Source: Bradyrhizobium sp. CCGUVB4N (GTDB lineage: Bacteria > Pseudomonadota > Alphaproteobacteria > Rhizobiales > Xanthobacteraceae). From it: 64,000 bases of DNA. The stretch is taken from the NCBI RefSeq assembly GCF_024199945.1, contig NZ_JANADP010000001.1, forward strand, positions 5,208,001 to 5,272,000, read 5' to 3'. Shown here piece by piece: positions 16,755 through 25,232 of the stretch. Below the pieces are notes generated by a model. The model worked only from the letters and a program-made list of their open reading frames with translations. It was not told where the DNA came from and made no database searches. The position numbers were made by a program, and so were the translations under genes. How positions within the stretch are numbered: the stretch's first letter is position 1; every line of letters begins with the position of its first letter.

Positions 16755-17603
16755 TCAGGCTTCGTCGGCAATCCCGTTACGCAACAGGCCGACCTTGTCG
16801 ATCTCGACCTCGACGACATCGCCCGCCTTCATCCAGAGCGGCGGGGTGCGCCTGGAGCCGACGCCGCCCGGCGTGCCGGTGGCGATGACGTCGCCGGGCT
16901 CGAGCCGGGTGAACTGCGAACAATAGTCGATCTGACGCGGGATATCGAAGATCATCTGGTCGATCGTGGTGTCCTGCACCACCTCACCGTTGAGCCGGGT
17001 CTGCAAGCGCAGCGGGCCGACATCGCCGACCTCGTCGGGCGTGACCAGATAAGGGCCGAAGCCGCCGGTCGCGGGAAAATTCTTGCCCGGCGTGAACTGG
17101 TGGGTGTGGCGCTGATAGTCGCGGACGCTGCCCTCGTTGTAGCAGGCATAACCGGCGATATGCCCCCAGGCTTCGCTGCGCGAAATGTAGCGGCCGGGCT
17201 TGCCGATCACGACCGCGAGTTCGCCCTCGAAGTCGAGATGGGTCGAAACCTTCGGGCGAATGATGTCGGTGAGATGACCGGTCTGGCTGTTGGCGAAGCG
17301 GCCGAACACGGTGGGGTTCTCGACCTCCGTGCGGCCGGTCTCCTTGCGATGGTTCTCGTAGTTCAGCCCGATGCAGAGGATCTTGTCCGGGTTCGGGATC
17401 ACCGGCAGATATTTGATCTTCGACAGCGGATGGCGCTTGGCGCCGGCGGCGGATTTTGCGGCCTCAGCCAGCGCGCCTGCTGCGATCGCCGATTTCAGGT
17501 CGGGGTAGCGATCCCTGAGAGCAGCGCCGAGATCGGCCACGCTGTCGCCCTCCACCAGGCCCCATGAGGCGGCGTTGTCGATGGTAAAGCTTGCGAATTT
17601 CAT
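16755..17603 (-). CDS. Fumarylacetoacetate hydrolase family protein
   Basis: 282 residues from ATG 17603 (AAGGA upstream; the open frame extends to 17744 without homology). FAH fold: N-terminal cap (MKFASFTIDNAASWGLVEGD) and C-terminal catalytic domain with metal ligands in HLDFEGELAVVIGK and the motif GDVIATGTPGGVG. In an aromatic cluster it would hydrolyse the ring-cleavage product or act as a hydratase/isomerase on it. Follows the MFS gene by 25 bases. Confidence 0.87.
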   Translation of the reverse strand: MKFASFTIDNAASWGLVEGDSVADLGAALRDRYPDLKSAIAAGALAEAAKSAAGAKRHPLSKIKYLPVIPNPDKILCIGLNYENHRKETGRTEVENPTVFGRFANSQTGHLTDIIRPKVSTHLDFEGELAVVIGKPGRYISRSEAWGHIAGYACYNEGSVRDYQRHTHQFTPGKNFPATGGFGPYLVTPDEVGDVGPLRLQTRLNGEVVQDTTIDQMIFDIPRQIDYCSQFTRLEPGDVIATGTPGGVGSRRTPPLWMKAGDVVEVEIDKVGLLRNGIADEA

Positions 17604-17628
17604 GTGGTGTCCTTGACGTTTGGGCCGA

Positions 17629-18957
17629 TCAGATCGACGTGGCAGGAAGGATGGTAGCTGAAGATGACCGCGAGGAGGTCTTCGCAAAACGCGCGATGGT
17701 CCGCTCCGGGAAGATGAGTGCGAATGCGGCAACCGCGCCGACAATGAGGATGCCGGCGGTGAACGTCATGGCATGCGCATAGCCGAGCGCGCTGTTGCTG
17801 CCCGCCTCGCCGACGATCCACCCCGTGAGCGCATTCGAGAACAGCGCGGACGCCGCATTGCCCGAATAGATCACGACGATCAACCGGCCGCGCTGGGCGG
17901 CGGGCGCCACGGCGCCAAGCGCCACCGGACCGAAGATCGTGGTCAGGCTGGGCGCCGCGAAGGCGATCGCCACGCAGACGAGCTGCAGCGCGCCCGACGT
18001 CACGATACTGAGCAGCAGCGCCGAGCCCGCGACCAGCAGTGCCAATCCCGAGGCATTGCCGAGGCAGGCACGCAGGCTCCAGCCCCGGCGCTGAAGGGCT
18101 TGCGTAATCCATGAGCCGCTGAGCAACAGCGGCGACTGGAAGATGTAGATGGCCGAAATGATCCAGCCGACATCGGTCGGCTTGTAGCCGAGCCCGAGCT
18201 GGAGAAATGGCGGCAGCCAGGTCGCGGAGATGCCGACGATCCAGTACGACATGGTCGACATGATGATGACGCCGATCACCGTCGGATCACACCACAGGAG
18301 TCGCGCCGGCACGTTTGGCGCAGCTGCCGGCGCGTCCTGGCCGGCGGCGGTCGCGGCGTAAGGTCCCTCCGCGCCGATGATGCTCCAGGCAACCATCCAG
18401 ACGATGCCGAGCAGGCCGCAAACCAGAAAGCCGGTGCGCCAGCCGTAATTGATGATCACATAAGTCAGCAACGGGCCGCCGGCCAGAAGTCCGACGCTGA
18501 TGCCCTGGAGCACCACGGCACTCGGGACGCTGCGCTTGTCGGCGGGAAACCAGTTGTAGCAGGCGTGCAATGCCGTCGGCAGGCCCGGCCCCTCGCCCGC
18601 GCCGAGAAGAATGCGGCACACGACCAGCACCATGACGGAGCTCGAGAAGAACACCGGAAGCTGCGTCGCCGACCAGATGGCGGCGAGCAGCATCAAGATC
18701 CACTTTGCTGGGAAACGGCCGACGACGAACAGTCCGACCGCCATGCCCGAGAGCGAGAACAGCAGAAAGAAGCTGCTGCCGATCAGGCCGAACTCCTTCG
18801 GGCTGAGCGACAGCTCCTTCATCATCGGCACCGCCGAGAGACCGAACACAAGCTTGTCGAAGAAATTGATCGTCTGGAACAGAAACAGCATGATGAGGAC
18901 GGCGTAGGCGCGCGCAGGCACCGCAGGTCCCGTCGTCAGGCTCGACGATGATGGCAT
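17629..18957 (-). CDS. MFS transporter (probable aromatic acid uptake)
   Basis: 442 residues, 12 membrane segments. Fits the ACS/AAHS-like group: NFFDKLVFGLSAVPMMKELSLSPKEFGLIGSSFFLLFSL (read in pieces), LGAGEGPGLPTALHACYNWFPADKR. GGGGGAAATC precedes ATG 18957. Its place between the hydroxylase and the FAH gene suggests it brings in the aromatic substrate. Confidence 0.85.
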   Translation of the reverse strand: MPSSSSLTTGPAVPARAYAVLIMLFLFQTINFFDKLVFGLSAVPMMKELSLSPKEFGLIGSSFFLLFSLSGMAVGLFVVGRFPAKWILMLLAAIWSATQLPVFFSSSVMVLVVCRILLGAGEGPGLPTALHACYNWFPADKRSVPSAVVLQGISVGLLAGGPLLTYVIINYGWRTGFLVCGLLGIVWMVAWSIIGAEGPYAATAAGQDAPAAAPNVPARLLWCDPTVIGVIIMSTMSYWIVGISATWLPPFLQLGLGYKPTDVGWIISAIYIFQSPLLLSGSWITQALQRRGWSLRACLGNASGLALLVAGSALLLSIVTSGALQLVCVAIAFAAPSLTTIFGPVALGAVAPAAQRGRLIVVIYSGNAASALFSNALTGWIVGEAGSNSALGYAHAMTFTAGILIVGAVAAFALIFPERTIARFAKTSSRSSSATILPATSI

Positions 18958-18991
18958 GATTTCCCCCTGTTGAATTTTGTCTTTGTCTTGT

Positions 18992-20575
18992 TCATCGCAG
19001 CTGCGCCTTCAGACCGGACAGCATCGCCACGAGCGCGGCTTCGTCGGCCGCAACGCCGTAGACGTAATGATCGGGGCGCACGATCGCGGCCGCGCAGGCA
19101 TGCCGTGCGAACCAGCTCGCCACCACGCCGCTCTCCTCCCGCAGCACGTCCGGGCCGGCATCGTGATCCGCCTCAGCGATGCCGATCACGCGCAAGCCTG
19201 TCTCCGCCGCGCGGGTCGCGATCGCAGGCGAATGCGCCAACGCGCTATCGCCCCTGAGCACGAGCCGCCATCCGGCACCGCAGGCGGCGTCGAGCAATTG
19301 GCGGCCGTTTGCGGTCAGCACCCACGGCTGCGGAAACAGCGTCCCGTTGGCAGCATGCAGCACCTCGGCGCGCAGGCCACAGCTGAGCGGCGGCACGATC
19401 TCCTGTCGGGTGATGGTCCGCGGCACGCCGCCCCCTTCGGCGAGGATGCGGGCATCGCGTGCTGCGGCCGCGTCCGGATCGCGCTCGCAGATGACATGAC
19501 CGATCGCCTTGATGCGCGTCGTCAGCTCGCGGACATGGGCACTGCGTTCCTCCTGGTAGGTGTCGAGCAGCGCCGCGCCGGACTCTCCGCGCAAGACGCG
19601 CGCGAGCTTCCAGGCCAGATTGGCGACGTCGCGAATGCCCTGGCACATGCCCTGGCCGATGAAGGGCGGCTGCTGGTGGGCCGCATCTCCGGCGAGGAAG
19701 ATGCGCCCTTCGCGCCATTTGCTGGCGACGAGGGCATGAAAGCGATAGCTCGCCGCCCGCCACAGCGTCGCATCGTCGGGCGTCAGCCAGCGCGCCAGGA
19801 GCCGCCAGACCTGCTCGGGCCGCTCCATCGCGCGCGGATCCTCGCCCGGCAGCAGCATGATCTCGAAACGCCGATGCGAGCCAGGTCCGACGATGTAGGT
19901 GGTCGGCCGTGCCGGATCGCAGAACTGAGCCGCCGTGCGCGGCAGTTTTGCAAGACCCGCCGCGTTGACATTGAGGTCGATCACGAGCCAAGGCTCGTCG
20001 AACACCAGATCGTCGAAGCCGATCCCGAGCTGCCGGCGGACCGTGCTCGATGCGCCGTCGCAGGCAATCACATAGTCTGCCGTGACGTTCCGGGGGCCCC
20101 GGTCACCGCGGAGCTCGAGCGTCACGCCGTTCGGCGCCTGTTCGAGCCGGCGGAGCTCGGTGCCGAGTTCGACGACCACCGACGGAAGCGAGCGCGCATG
20201 CGCGCGCAGGATTTCCTCGACCGGCGGCTGGGTGAACACCATGGTCGGCGTATAGCCAAGCGGATAAGGCTCGCTGACCATGTCGATGCGGCGGATCAGC
20301 TGGCCGCGCGCGCCGAAATGTTCGGAGGCCGGAAACGGCGCAATGTACGGACCCAGCTGCCCGGCAATTCCGAGATTGTCGAACAGCCGCAGGATCTCGT
20401 GATCGATCGCGATCGCGCGCGGCTTGTCGTAGACGGCGCGGTCCCGGTCCACGGCCAGCGTGCGGATCCCTTGCGCGCCCAGCAGGCTGGCGGCGACGGC
20501 GCCTGACGGACCGAAGCCCACGACAGCGACCTCAAACTCGTTCGCGTGGTTCGAACCGGATACCAAGCTCTGCAC
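18992..20575 (-). CDS. FAD-dependent aromatic hydroxylase, MhpA-like
   Basis: 527 residues, class A flavoprotein monooxygenase. FAD/NADPH motifs: GFGPSG near residue 20 (dinucleotide fold), VIACDGASSTVRRQLG (DG motif) and GRIFLAGDAAHQQPPFIGQGMCQGIRD (GD motif). A C-terminal thioredoxin-like domain of about 130 residues follows, as in 3-(3-hydroxyphenyl)propionate hydroxylase. It would hydroxylate a phenolic acid next to the existing hydroxyl to give a catechol for the VOC dioxygenase. Start GTG 20575 has a weak ribosome site. Confidence 0.85.
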   Translation of the reverse strand: MQSLVSGSNHANEFEVAVVGFGPSGAVAASLLGAQGIRTLAVDRDRAVYDKPRAIAIDHEILRLFDNLGIAGQLGPYIAPFPASEHFGARGQLIRRIDMVSEPYPLGYTPTMVFTQPPVEEILRAHARSLPSVVVELGTELRRLEQAPNGVTLELRGDRGPRNVTADYVIACDGASSTVRRQLGIGFDDLVFDEPWLVIDLNVNAAGLAKLPRTAAQFCDPARPTTYIVGPGSHRRFEIMLLPGEDPRAMERPEQVWRLLARWLTPDDATLWRAASYRFHALVASKWREGRIFLAGDAAHQQPPFIGQGMCQGIRDVANLAWKLARVLRGESGAALLDTYQEERSAHVRELTTRIKAIGHVICERDPDAAAARDARILAEGGGVPRTITRQEIVPPLSCGLRAEVLHAANGTLFPQPWVLTANGRQLLDAACGAGWRLVLRGDSALAHSPAIATRAAETGLRVIGIAEADHDAGPDVLREESGVVASWFARHACAAAIVRPDHYVYGVAADEAALVAMLSGLKAQLR

Positions 20576-20606
20576 ATCCCGTGTGAGTGTTGATGAGGTG
20601 CCGCGC

Positions 20607-21503
20607 TCAAGGTGCGGCGTAGCGAACCGACAATTGCGCCGCCTTGACGTGCTCGGCCTTCGGCGGAGCGATGCCCCATTGATCGGTGCGGCCGGGCGGC
20701 CAGACCCAATGATCGGGGCCCCGCACGACGTAGCTGTCGTCGACCTGGAGCACCTCGGCGGTGTATTCGATCACGGTCCCGACCGGATCGATGAAATAGG
20801 AAAACACGTTGTCACCGGGCCCGTGGCGACCGACGCCCCATGCAATCGGAAAGCCGGCATCGATCATCCGCCCCGAGCCGCGCATTACCGCCTCCAGGCT
20901 CGGCATCAGGAAGGCAACATGGTTGAGTCCGTTGACCCCTGCCGCGGCGATCACGACGGCATGGTGATCGCTGTTGCAGCGGACGAACGCCATCGCCTTC
21001 GAACGGTCCGTCAGCCGAAATCCGAGCGCGCGTTCATAGAAGGCTGCGGAGCGATCGACATCGGTGCTGTTGAGATTGACGTGGGCAAGCCGCTCCGGCC
21101 GGTCGCCTTGCTGCGGCCCCGGCGCGTGACCGATATCGCCGTGAACGAAACGAAGGATGCCACCTTCCGGTGCGCGAATGGTCATCGCCACGCCGCCATC
21201 GGGCGCAGCGTTGGGCGCCGGCCCGCACAGCAATCGGGCGCCTTCGGCAACCGTTCTGTCGGCAATGGACGCAAGATCGTCGGGGCTTGCGACGCGAAAA
21301 GTCACCGCGCCGAGCTCCGGCTGCTCGCTTTGGTAGAGCGCCACGACGTGATGATCGCGGCCGGTTGCGCGCAGATAGACGATGCCGTCCACGCGCGCGA
21401 CGAGCGCAAGGCCCCAGACGTCGCAATAGAATTTTACGGAGCGGTCGAGGTCCGGCGTGCCGAGCTCGACGCTGCGCAGCGCTGTCACCGGAAACCGGGC
21501 CAT
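20607..21503 (-). CDS. Two-domain extradiol ring-cleavage dioxygenase (VOC superfamily)
   Basis: 298 residues, the usual length of type I extradiol dioxygenases such as BphC. Two VOC modules start at LRSVELGTPDLDRSVKFY and LAHVNLNSTDVDRSAAFY. The iron ligands fall at His141, His195 (LNHVAF) and Glu246 (VGTVIEYTAE), all present, so it should be active on a catechol. First gene of the catabolic operon, with GGAGGAG eight bases before ATG 21503. Confidence 0.87.
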   Translation of the reverse strand: MARFPVTALRSVELGTPDLDRSVKFYCDVWGLALVARVDGIVYLRATGRDHHVVALYQSEQPELGAVTFRVASPDDLASIADRTVAEGARLLCGPAPNAAPDGGVAMTIRAPEGGILRFVHGDIGHAPGPQQGDRPERLAHVNLNSTDVDRSAAFYERALGFRLTDRSKAMAFVRCNSDHHAVVIAAAGVNGLNHVAFLMPSLEAVMRGSGRMIDAGFPIAWGVGRHGPGDNVFSYFIDPVGTVIEYTAEVLQVDDSYVVRGPDHWVWPPGRTDQWGIAPPKAEHVKAAQLSVRYAAP

Positions 21504-21625
21504 GAACGCACTCCTCCGTCAGGCCACTGTCCGGGCTGACCGGGTGTGGCTTTCTTGATCGCGGCCGCACCTTCACGACCGTCCCGTTCCTTTTATTACA
21601 CAAAATCGATACCGCAACAGAAATT

Positions 21626-21658
21626 TATACATTTTATGGAATCGTGATCAGATGTATA
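21626..21658. promoter_or_regulatory. Candidate GntR operator in the divergent region
   Basis: Inverted heptamers TATACAT (21626-21632) and ATGTATA (21652-21658) lie 19 bases apart in the A/T-rich gap between the dioxygenase and the GntR gene. FCD-type GntR regulators often bind TnGTAnnAC-like dyads. This fit is only partial, so the site is a candidate. Confidence 0.3.
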
Positions 21659-21701
21659 TGATGATGGACCGCGAGCAGAGCGAACAACGGAGACTTGAGC
21701 G

Positions 21702-22421
21702 GTGGAATTGACTGCAACGGCCTCCCTGTCCGCACCATCGACGCAAGCGAGCCATGTCTACGACCGGCTGCGCGAGGACTTGTTGTCCGGACGCCTTGCG
21801 CCGTCGCGCAAGCTGCAAATGCGATTTCTGATGGAGACCTATCAGACCGGCCAAACGCCGCTGCGCGAGGCGCTCAACCGGCTGACCGCCGACGGACTGG
21901 TCGAGGTCCGCGAGCAGCGCGGCTTCTACGTCAAGGACGTCAGCCGCGCCGAGCTTGCCGAGCTGACCAAGACGCGCTGCTGGGTCGAGGCTCTTGCGCT
22001 GCGTGAATCGATGGCGGCGTCCACGCCCCAGTGGGAGGAGCAACTGGTGCTGGCGCAGCATCGGCTGAGCCGCGTGCCGCGGTCGCTGAGCGCCACGGAG
22101 TTCGAGGACAATTCCGAATGGGAGCGGCTGCACCGCATCTACCATCGGACCCTGATCGGTCAGTGTGGCTCGCAATCCCTCATCGCGTTCTGCGGTCAGC
22201 TTGCCGACCAGCTTTATCGTTACCGGCGGCTGTCGATCAGCAAGGCCTTTCCCTCCCGCCATGTCGGTGACGAGCATGCGGCAATCGTGGATGCGGTGCT
22301 GAGCGGCGATTCCGATCTGGCGGTGACGCTGTTGACGGCTCACTATCGGCGAACCGCCGACGTCATCCTCCAGGACGAGGCTATTTTCCCGGAATTGCGA
22401 CGCGAAGCCGCCCGCGGCTGA
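21702..22421 (+). CDS. GntR-family (FCD subfamily) regulator of the aromatic cluster
   Basis: 239 residues from GTG 21702, with GGAG nine bases upstream. N-terminal winged HTH (VYDRLREDLLSGRLAPSRKLQMRFLMETY, QTPLREALNRLTADGLVEVREQRGFYVKDV) and an all-helical FCD effector domain with metal/ligand residues near EWERLHRIYHRTL and SRHVGDEHAAIVDAVLSGD. Divergent from the dioxygenase operon, which it most likely represses until the aromatic inducer is present. Confidence 0.88.
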   Translation: MELTATASLSAPSTQASHVYDRLREDLLSGRLAPSRKLQMRFLMETYQTGQTPLREALNRLTADGLVEVREQRGFYVKDVSRAELAELTKTRCWVEALALRESMAASTPQWEEQLVLAQHRLSRVPRSLSATEFEDNSEWERLHRIYHRTLIGQCGSQSLIAFCGQLADQLYRYRRLSISKAFPSRHVGDEHAAIVDAVLSGDSDLAVTLLTAHYRRTADVILQDEAIFPELRREAARG

Positions 22422-22448
22422 CGGAGGCCGCGGCTTCGGGTCTTGCCT

Positions 22449-22661
22449 TCAGTGCGCGCCCTTGAGCGTGCAGGAGGTGGTGCAGGTGACGGTATTGCCG
22501 TGGTCGCACGCCTTGCAGGCGGCAACGCACTGGTTCATGTCGCGGGGATTGTAGGAGCTGTAATTCCGCAGCGCGCAGACCGGGGTCGAGCCCGTGACGT
22601 CCTGTTCCGGGTTGCAGGCTGCCGTCAGAAGCGCAAACAAGATGACCGCAAACAGACGCAT
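22449..22661 (-). CDS. Small Cys-rich lipoprotein
   Basis: 70 residues. MRLFAVILFALLTAACNPEQ is a lipoprotein signal with lipobox LTAAC, so Cys16 would be lipidated. The mature part is only about 55 residues and has six more cysteines (in VCALR, QCVAACKACDH, VTCTTSCTL), suggesting three disulfides. I recognise no family. A candidate EcfG promoter lies about 90 bases upstream, pointing to a stress-induced envelope role. Confidence 0.7.
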   Translation of the reverse strand: MRLFAVILFALLTAACNPEQDVTGSTPVCALRNYSSYNPRDMNQCVAACKACDHGNTVTCTTSCTLKGAH

Positions 22662-22752
22662 GGGACGTCACCATCGGACGAGCTACGTACGCGGGCAACG
22701 TTGCATGGCAATCTTGCCCTAAGCATTCCCATCTGCATTCCCATCGCCAGGC

Positions 22753-22778
22753 AACGCAACGCGTCGTTCCCCGGTTCC
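22753..22778 (-). promoter_or_regulatory. Candidate EcfG (general stress) promoter for the lipoprotein gene
   Basis: On the minus strand GGAAC (22774-22778) and CGTT (22753-22756) are separated by exactly 17 bases, matching the alphaproteobacterial EcfG consensus GGAAC-N16/17-CGTT. It faces the small lipoprotein gene, with a leader of about 85 bases. Confidence 0.55.
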
Positions 22779-22886
22779 CATCGAGGATGCGTCTCAATTG
22801 TTAAGAACGGCTTGCGATCGCCCACGATCCCGCCAACGCAGAGATGCCGCGTCGTGCTTCTTTGCAATTGGAACCGTTAGACCAAT

Positions 22887-23063
22887 TCAAGCGGCAGCCT
22901 TGGTCGCGATCACGTGGCGCATGTCCACCGCGAGCTGACGGTACTGCTCCCCGAGCTTCAGGTAGAACTCGCGCTTGTTGCTGTCGGTGGCGAGCTTGGC
23001 AATCAGCTCGCATTCGGCGGTGAGAGTCTCAAACCGCTCCAGCCTGTCCTCAAGTTCTGTCAT
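22887..23063 (-). CDS. Short helical hypothetical protein
   Basis: 58 residues from ATG 23063 (GGGGAT upstream). An upstream start at 23114 is less likely. MTELEDRLERFETLTAECELIAKLATDSNKREFYLKLGEQYRQLA is amphipathic and probably coiled-coil. No signal, membrane part or known domain. It reads like the many small orphan helical proteins of Bradyrhizobium. Confidence 0.55.
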   Translation of the reverse strand: MTELEDRLERFETLTAECELIAKLATDSNKREFYLKLGEQYRQLAVDMRHVIATKAAA

Positions 23064-23168
23064 TGGCGTATCCCCATTAAACGCCTCAAGGACAGCTAAC
23101 CTAAGCCCGGGCATTAGGTCACGGCGAACATCGTTATAGAGTAGAACGAATTATTCGCGGACGGCCGG

Positions 23169-24905
23169 CTATTTGCTTTCCATTCGCCAGGCGCCGTCCC
23201 AATCGGCGGCTGGAGGGGTCGTCTCGAACTGCGCAATGCGGGCCAGCATGGTGCGCGACGGGCCGTCGCCGGGGGCATGCTCCAGCGCGGCGTTGAACGC
23301 GGCGCGTGCGTCGTCGAAGCGGCACGCGCGATAGGCGGCAAGTCCTTCGGCATAGTGCGCGCGCAAGCTTTCCTGCGGCTCGGCCAGCCCACCCGGCCGT
23401 CCCATCACCTCGAACACCGGTTGCGGCACGCTCTGCCCGACCACCGCGAGACGATCGATCTCGCGCAATTCGAGCCGCACTCCGATCACCTCGGCGGTCG
23501 CCTGCGAGATCAGAATGCGGGTACCGTAGACCTTGTTGACGGCCTCGAGGCGCGAGGCGAGGTTCACCGCGTCGCCCATCACGGTAAAGCTCATCATCAG
23601 CTCGGAGCCGATGCTGCCGGTCAGGACCTCGCCGGTGGCAATGCCAATGCGCAGATCGCACGGCACCGGCATGGCGCGGATGCCGAGCAGATCCGGCAAT
23701 TGCTTCTGCAGCGCGGGCACCTGGTCGGCCATGTCGATGGCGGACAGGCCCGCGAGCAGCGCCTGCTCGTCTTCCTCGACAAAGGGCGGGCCCCAATAGG
23801 ACATGATGGCGTCGCCGATATATTTGTCGATCACACCGCGGTTGTTCCGGATCGGCGCGGACATCACCGTGAAATAGTGGTTCATCACCTTGACGAGGCC
23901 GCGCGGGGTCATGCCCTCGCTCATCGAGGTGAAGCCGCTCATGTCGGAGAACATGATGGTCATCACCCGGCGCTGGCCGTCGATGGCGATCTCCGGCCGC
24001 TCGATCAGGCCCTGCACCACCTTCGGATCGATGTAGCGGCCGAAGGTTTCGCGGATGCGCTCGTTGTTGCGCAACTGCTCGATCATGCGGTTGAAGGCGG
24101 CCGCGAGCTCGCCGATCTCATCCTGGGTCGAGACGGTGATGTTCTTGTCGAAGCGCCCTGCCTCGACCTCGCGGGCTCCGGCCAGCAGCAACCGCACCGG
24201 ACGGGTGATGCCGCTGGAGACCAGCAGCGCGAAGGCAAATCCGACCACCGCCGCGAGGATGGTGACGATGCCGGAGATGATAATCGCCTTCCGCTGGTGG
24301 CCGACCACGGTCGACGTCGAGGCATAGACCTGCTTGAGCATGTCGGCACGAATGCCGTCGATCCTCTGGTTGAACTGGTCGCGCAGCGCGTCGAGTTGCT
24401 CCAGCGTGCCGCGCGCCTCCGGCATCTGCTTGGCATCGATCTGCTTGAGCAGTTTTGCGTGCGCCTCGCTCATGCCATGGCGCAGCTCTGAGACGGCGGT
24501 CTCGATACGGGTGTCGATCCGCGCCAGTGCGGCATTGTCCGAGGGCGTCCTGGTATCGTCGATGATTGCGTTGATGAGCTTGCGCGCGGCCGAGGTCTCC
24601 TCCTCGATCCTGCGGTCGGCTTCCTCGAACTCTTTCAGCCGAGCAGCGTACGCCTCCTCATCCGGAGCTTCCTGCATCTTCATCATGACCATCCGCCGCA
24701 GCGCCACCGACCGCTCCAGCGAGCGGATGTTGGCCCGCGCGAGATCGCCATAGGCCGGGATGTAGCGATTGGTCAGCTCGTCCAGGAGAACGCCGACCTG
24801 GCTCGACATCACCATCGACAGGATCGAGGTGATCAGCATCAGGACGATCAATCCGAGGGCGATGCCGACGATCTTGCGCCGGATCGACTGGTTGAAGAGC
24901 GGCAT
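23169..24905 (-). CDS. Membrane-bound class III adenylate cyclase with HAMP domain
   Basis: 578 residues. Membrane helix about 11-33, a helical periplasmic sensor about 37-205, second helix about 207-230, HAMP about 231-283 and a class III cyclase domain about 308-495. Metal-binding Asp321 (FSDMSGF) and Asp365 (DKYIGDAIMSYWG) are present, as is the adenine-selecting Lys361. The transition-state Asn and Arg occur in AVNLASRLEAVN. A short helical, TPR-like tail follows (LAAYRACRFDDARAAFNAALEHAPGD). It should make cAMP in response to an envelope signal. Confidence 0.88.
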   Translation of the reverse strand: MPLFNQSIRRKIVGIALGLIVLMLITSILSMVMSSQVGVLLDELTNRYIPAYGDLARANIRSLERSVALRRMVMMKMQEAPDEEAYAARLKEFEEADRRIEEETSAARKLINAIIDDTRTPSDNAALARIDTRIETAVSELRHGMSEAHAKLLKQIDAKQMPEARGTLEQLDALRDQFNQRIDGIRADMLKQVYASTSTVVGHQRKAIIISGIVTILAAVVGFAFALLVSSGITRPVRLLLAGAREVEAGRFDKNITVSTQDEIGELAAAFNRMIEQLRNNERIRETFGRYIDPKVVQGLIERPEIAIDGQRRVMTIMFSDMSGFTSMSEGMTPRGLVKVMNHYFTVMSAPIRNNRGVIDKYIGDAIMSYWGPPFVEEDEQALLAGLSAIDMADQVPALQKQLPDLLGIRAMPVPCDLRIGIATGEVLTGSIGSELMMSFTVMGDAVNLASRLEAVNKVYGTRILISQATAEVIGVRLELREIDRLAVVGQSVPQPVFEVMGRPGGLAEPQESLRAHYAEGLAAYRACRFDDARAAFNAALEHAPGDGPSRTMLARIAQFETTPPAADWDGAWRMESK

Positions 24906-25232
24906 GAGGTGCGGGCAAAGGCTGAGATGAAGGATCTGTGGAACTCAATACACCGGATTTCGGCCCGGGAACACGCGCAATCGGGCCATTCGCGGCGCCA
25001 AGAGCCGCCAGCGACCGTCGCGCGAGGCCCATTCGTTAACAAAGGTTAAAAAGGCCCTGCTCTATCCCCCGTCGCAGAGGTTCCCGCGCTCCATCCGTAT
25101 TTTGCCGCATTGTTGCGACAGCGTGAGGAATACGAAACGATGCTGAGTCATCGTTTGGGGGTCGTCTTTGATTCTCGAGCCGCATGTCGTCGCGGACTTT
25201 GGTTTGTACTGGTTTCGCAGGGGGACCACGCA
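24906..25232. other. Divergent gene-free region between cyclase and transglycosylase
   Basis: No gene is supported. TTAA-N6-TTAA (25036-25049) resembles the CtrA box TTAA-N7-TTAA but is one base short. Nothing else stands out beyond the expected two promoters. Confidence 0.35.
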
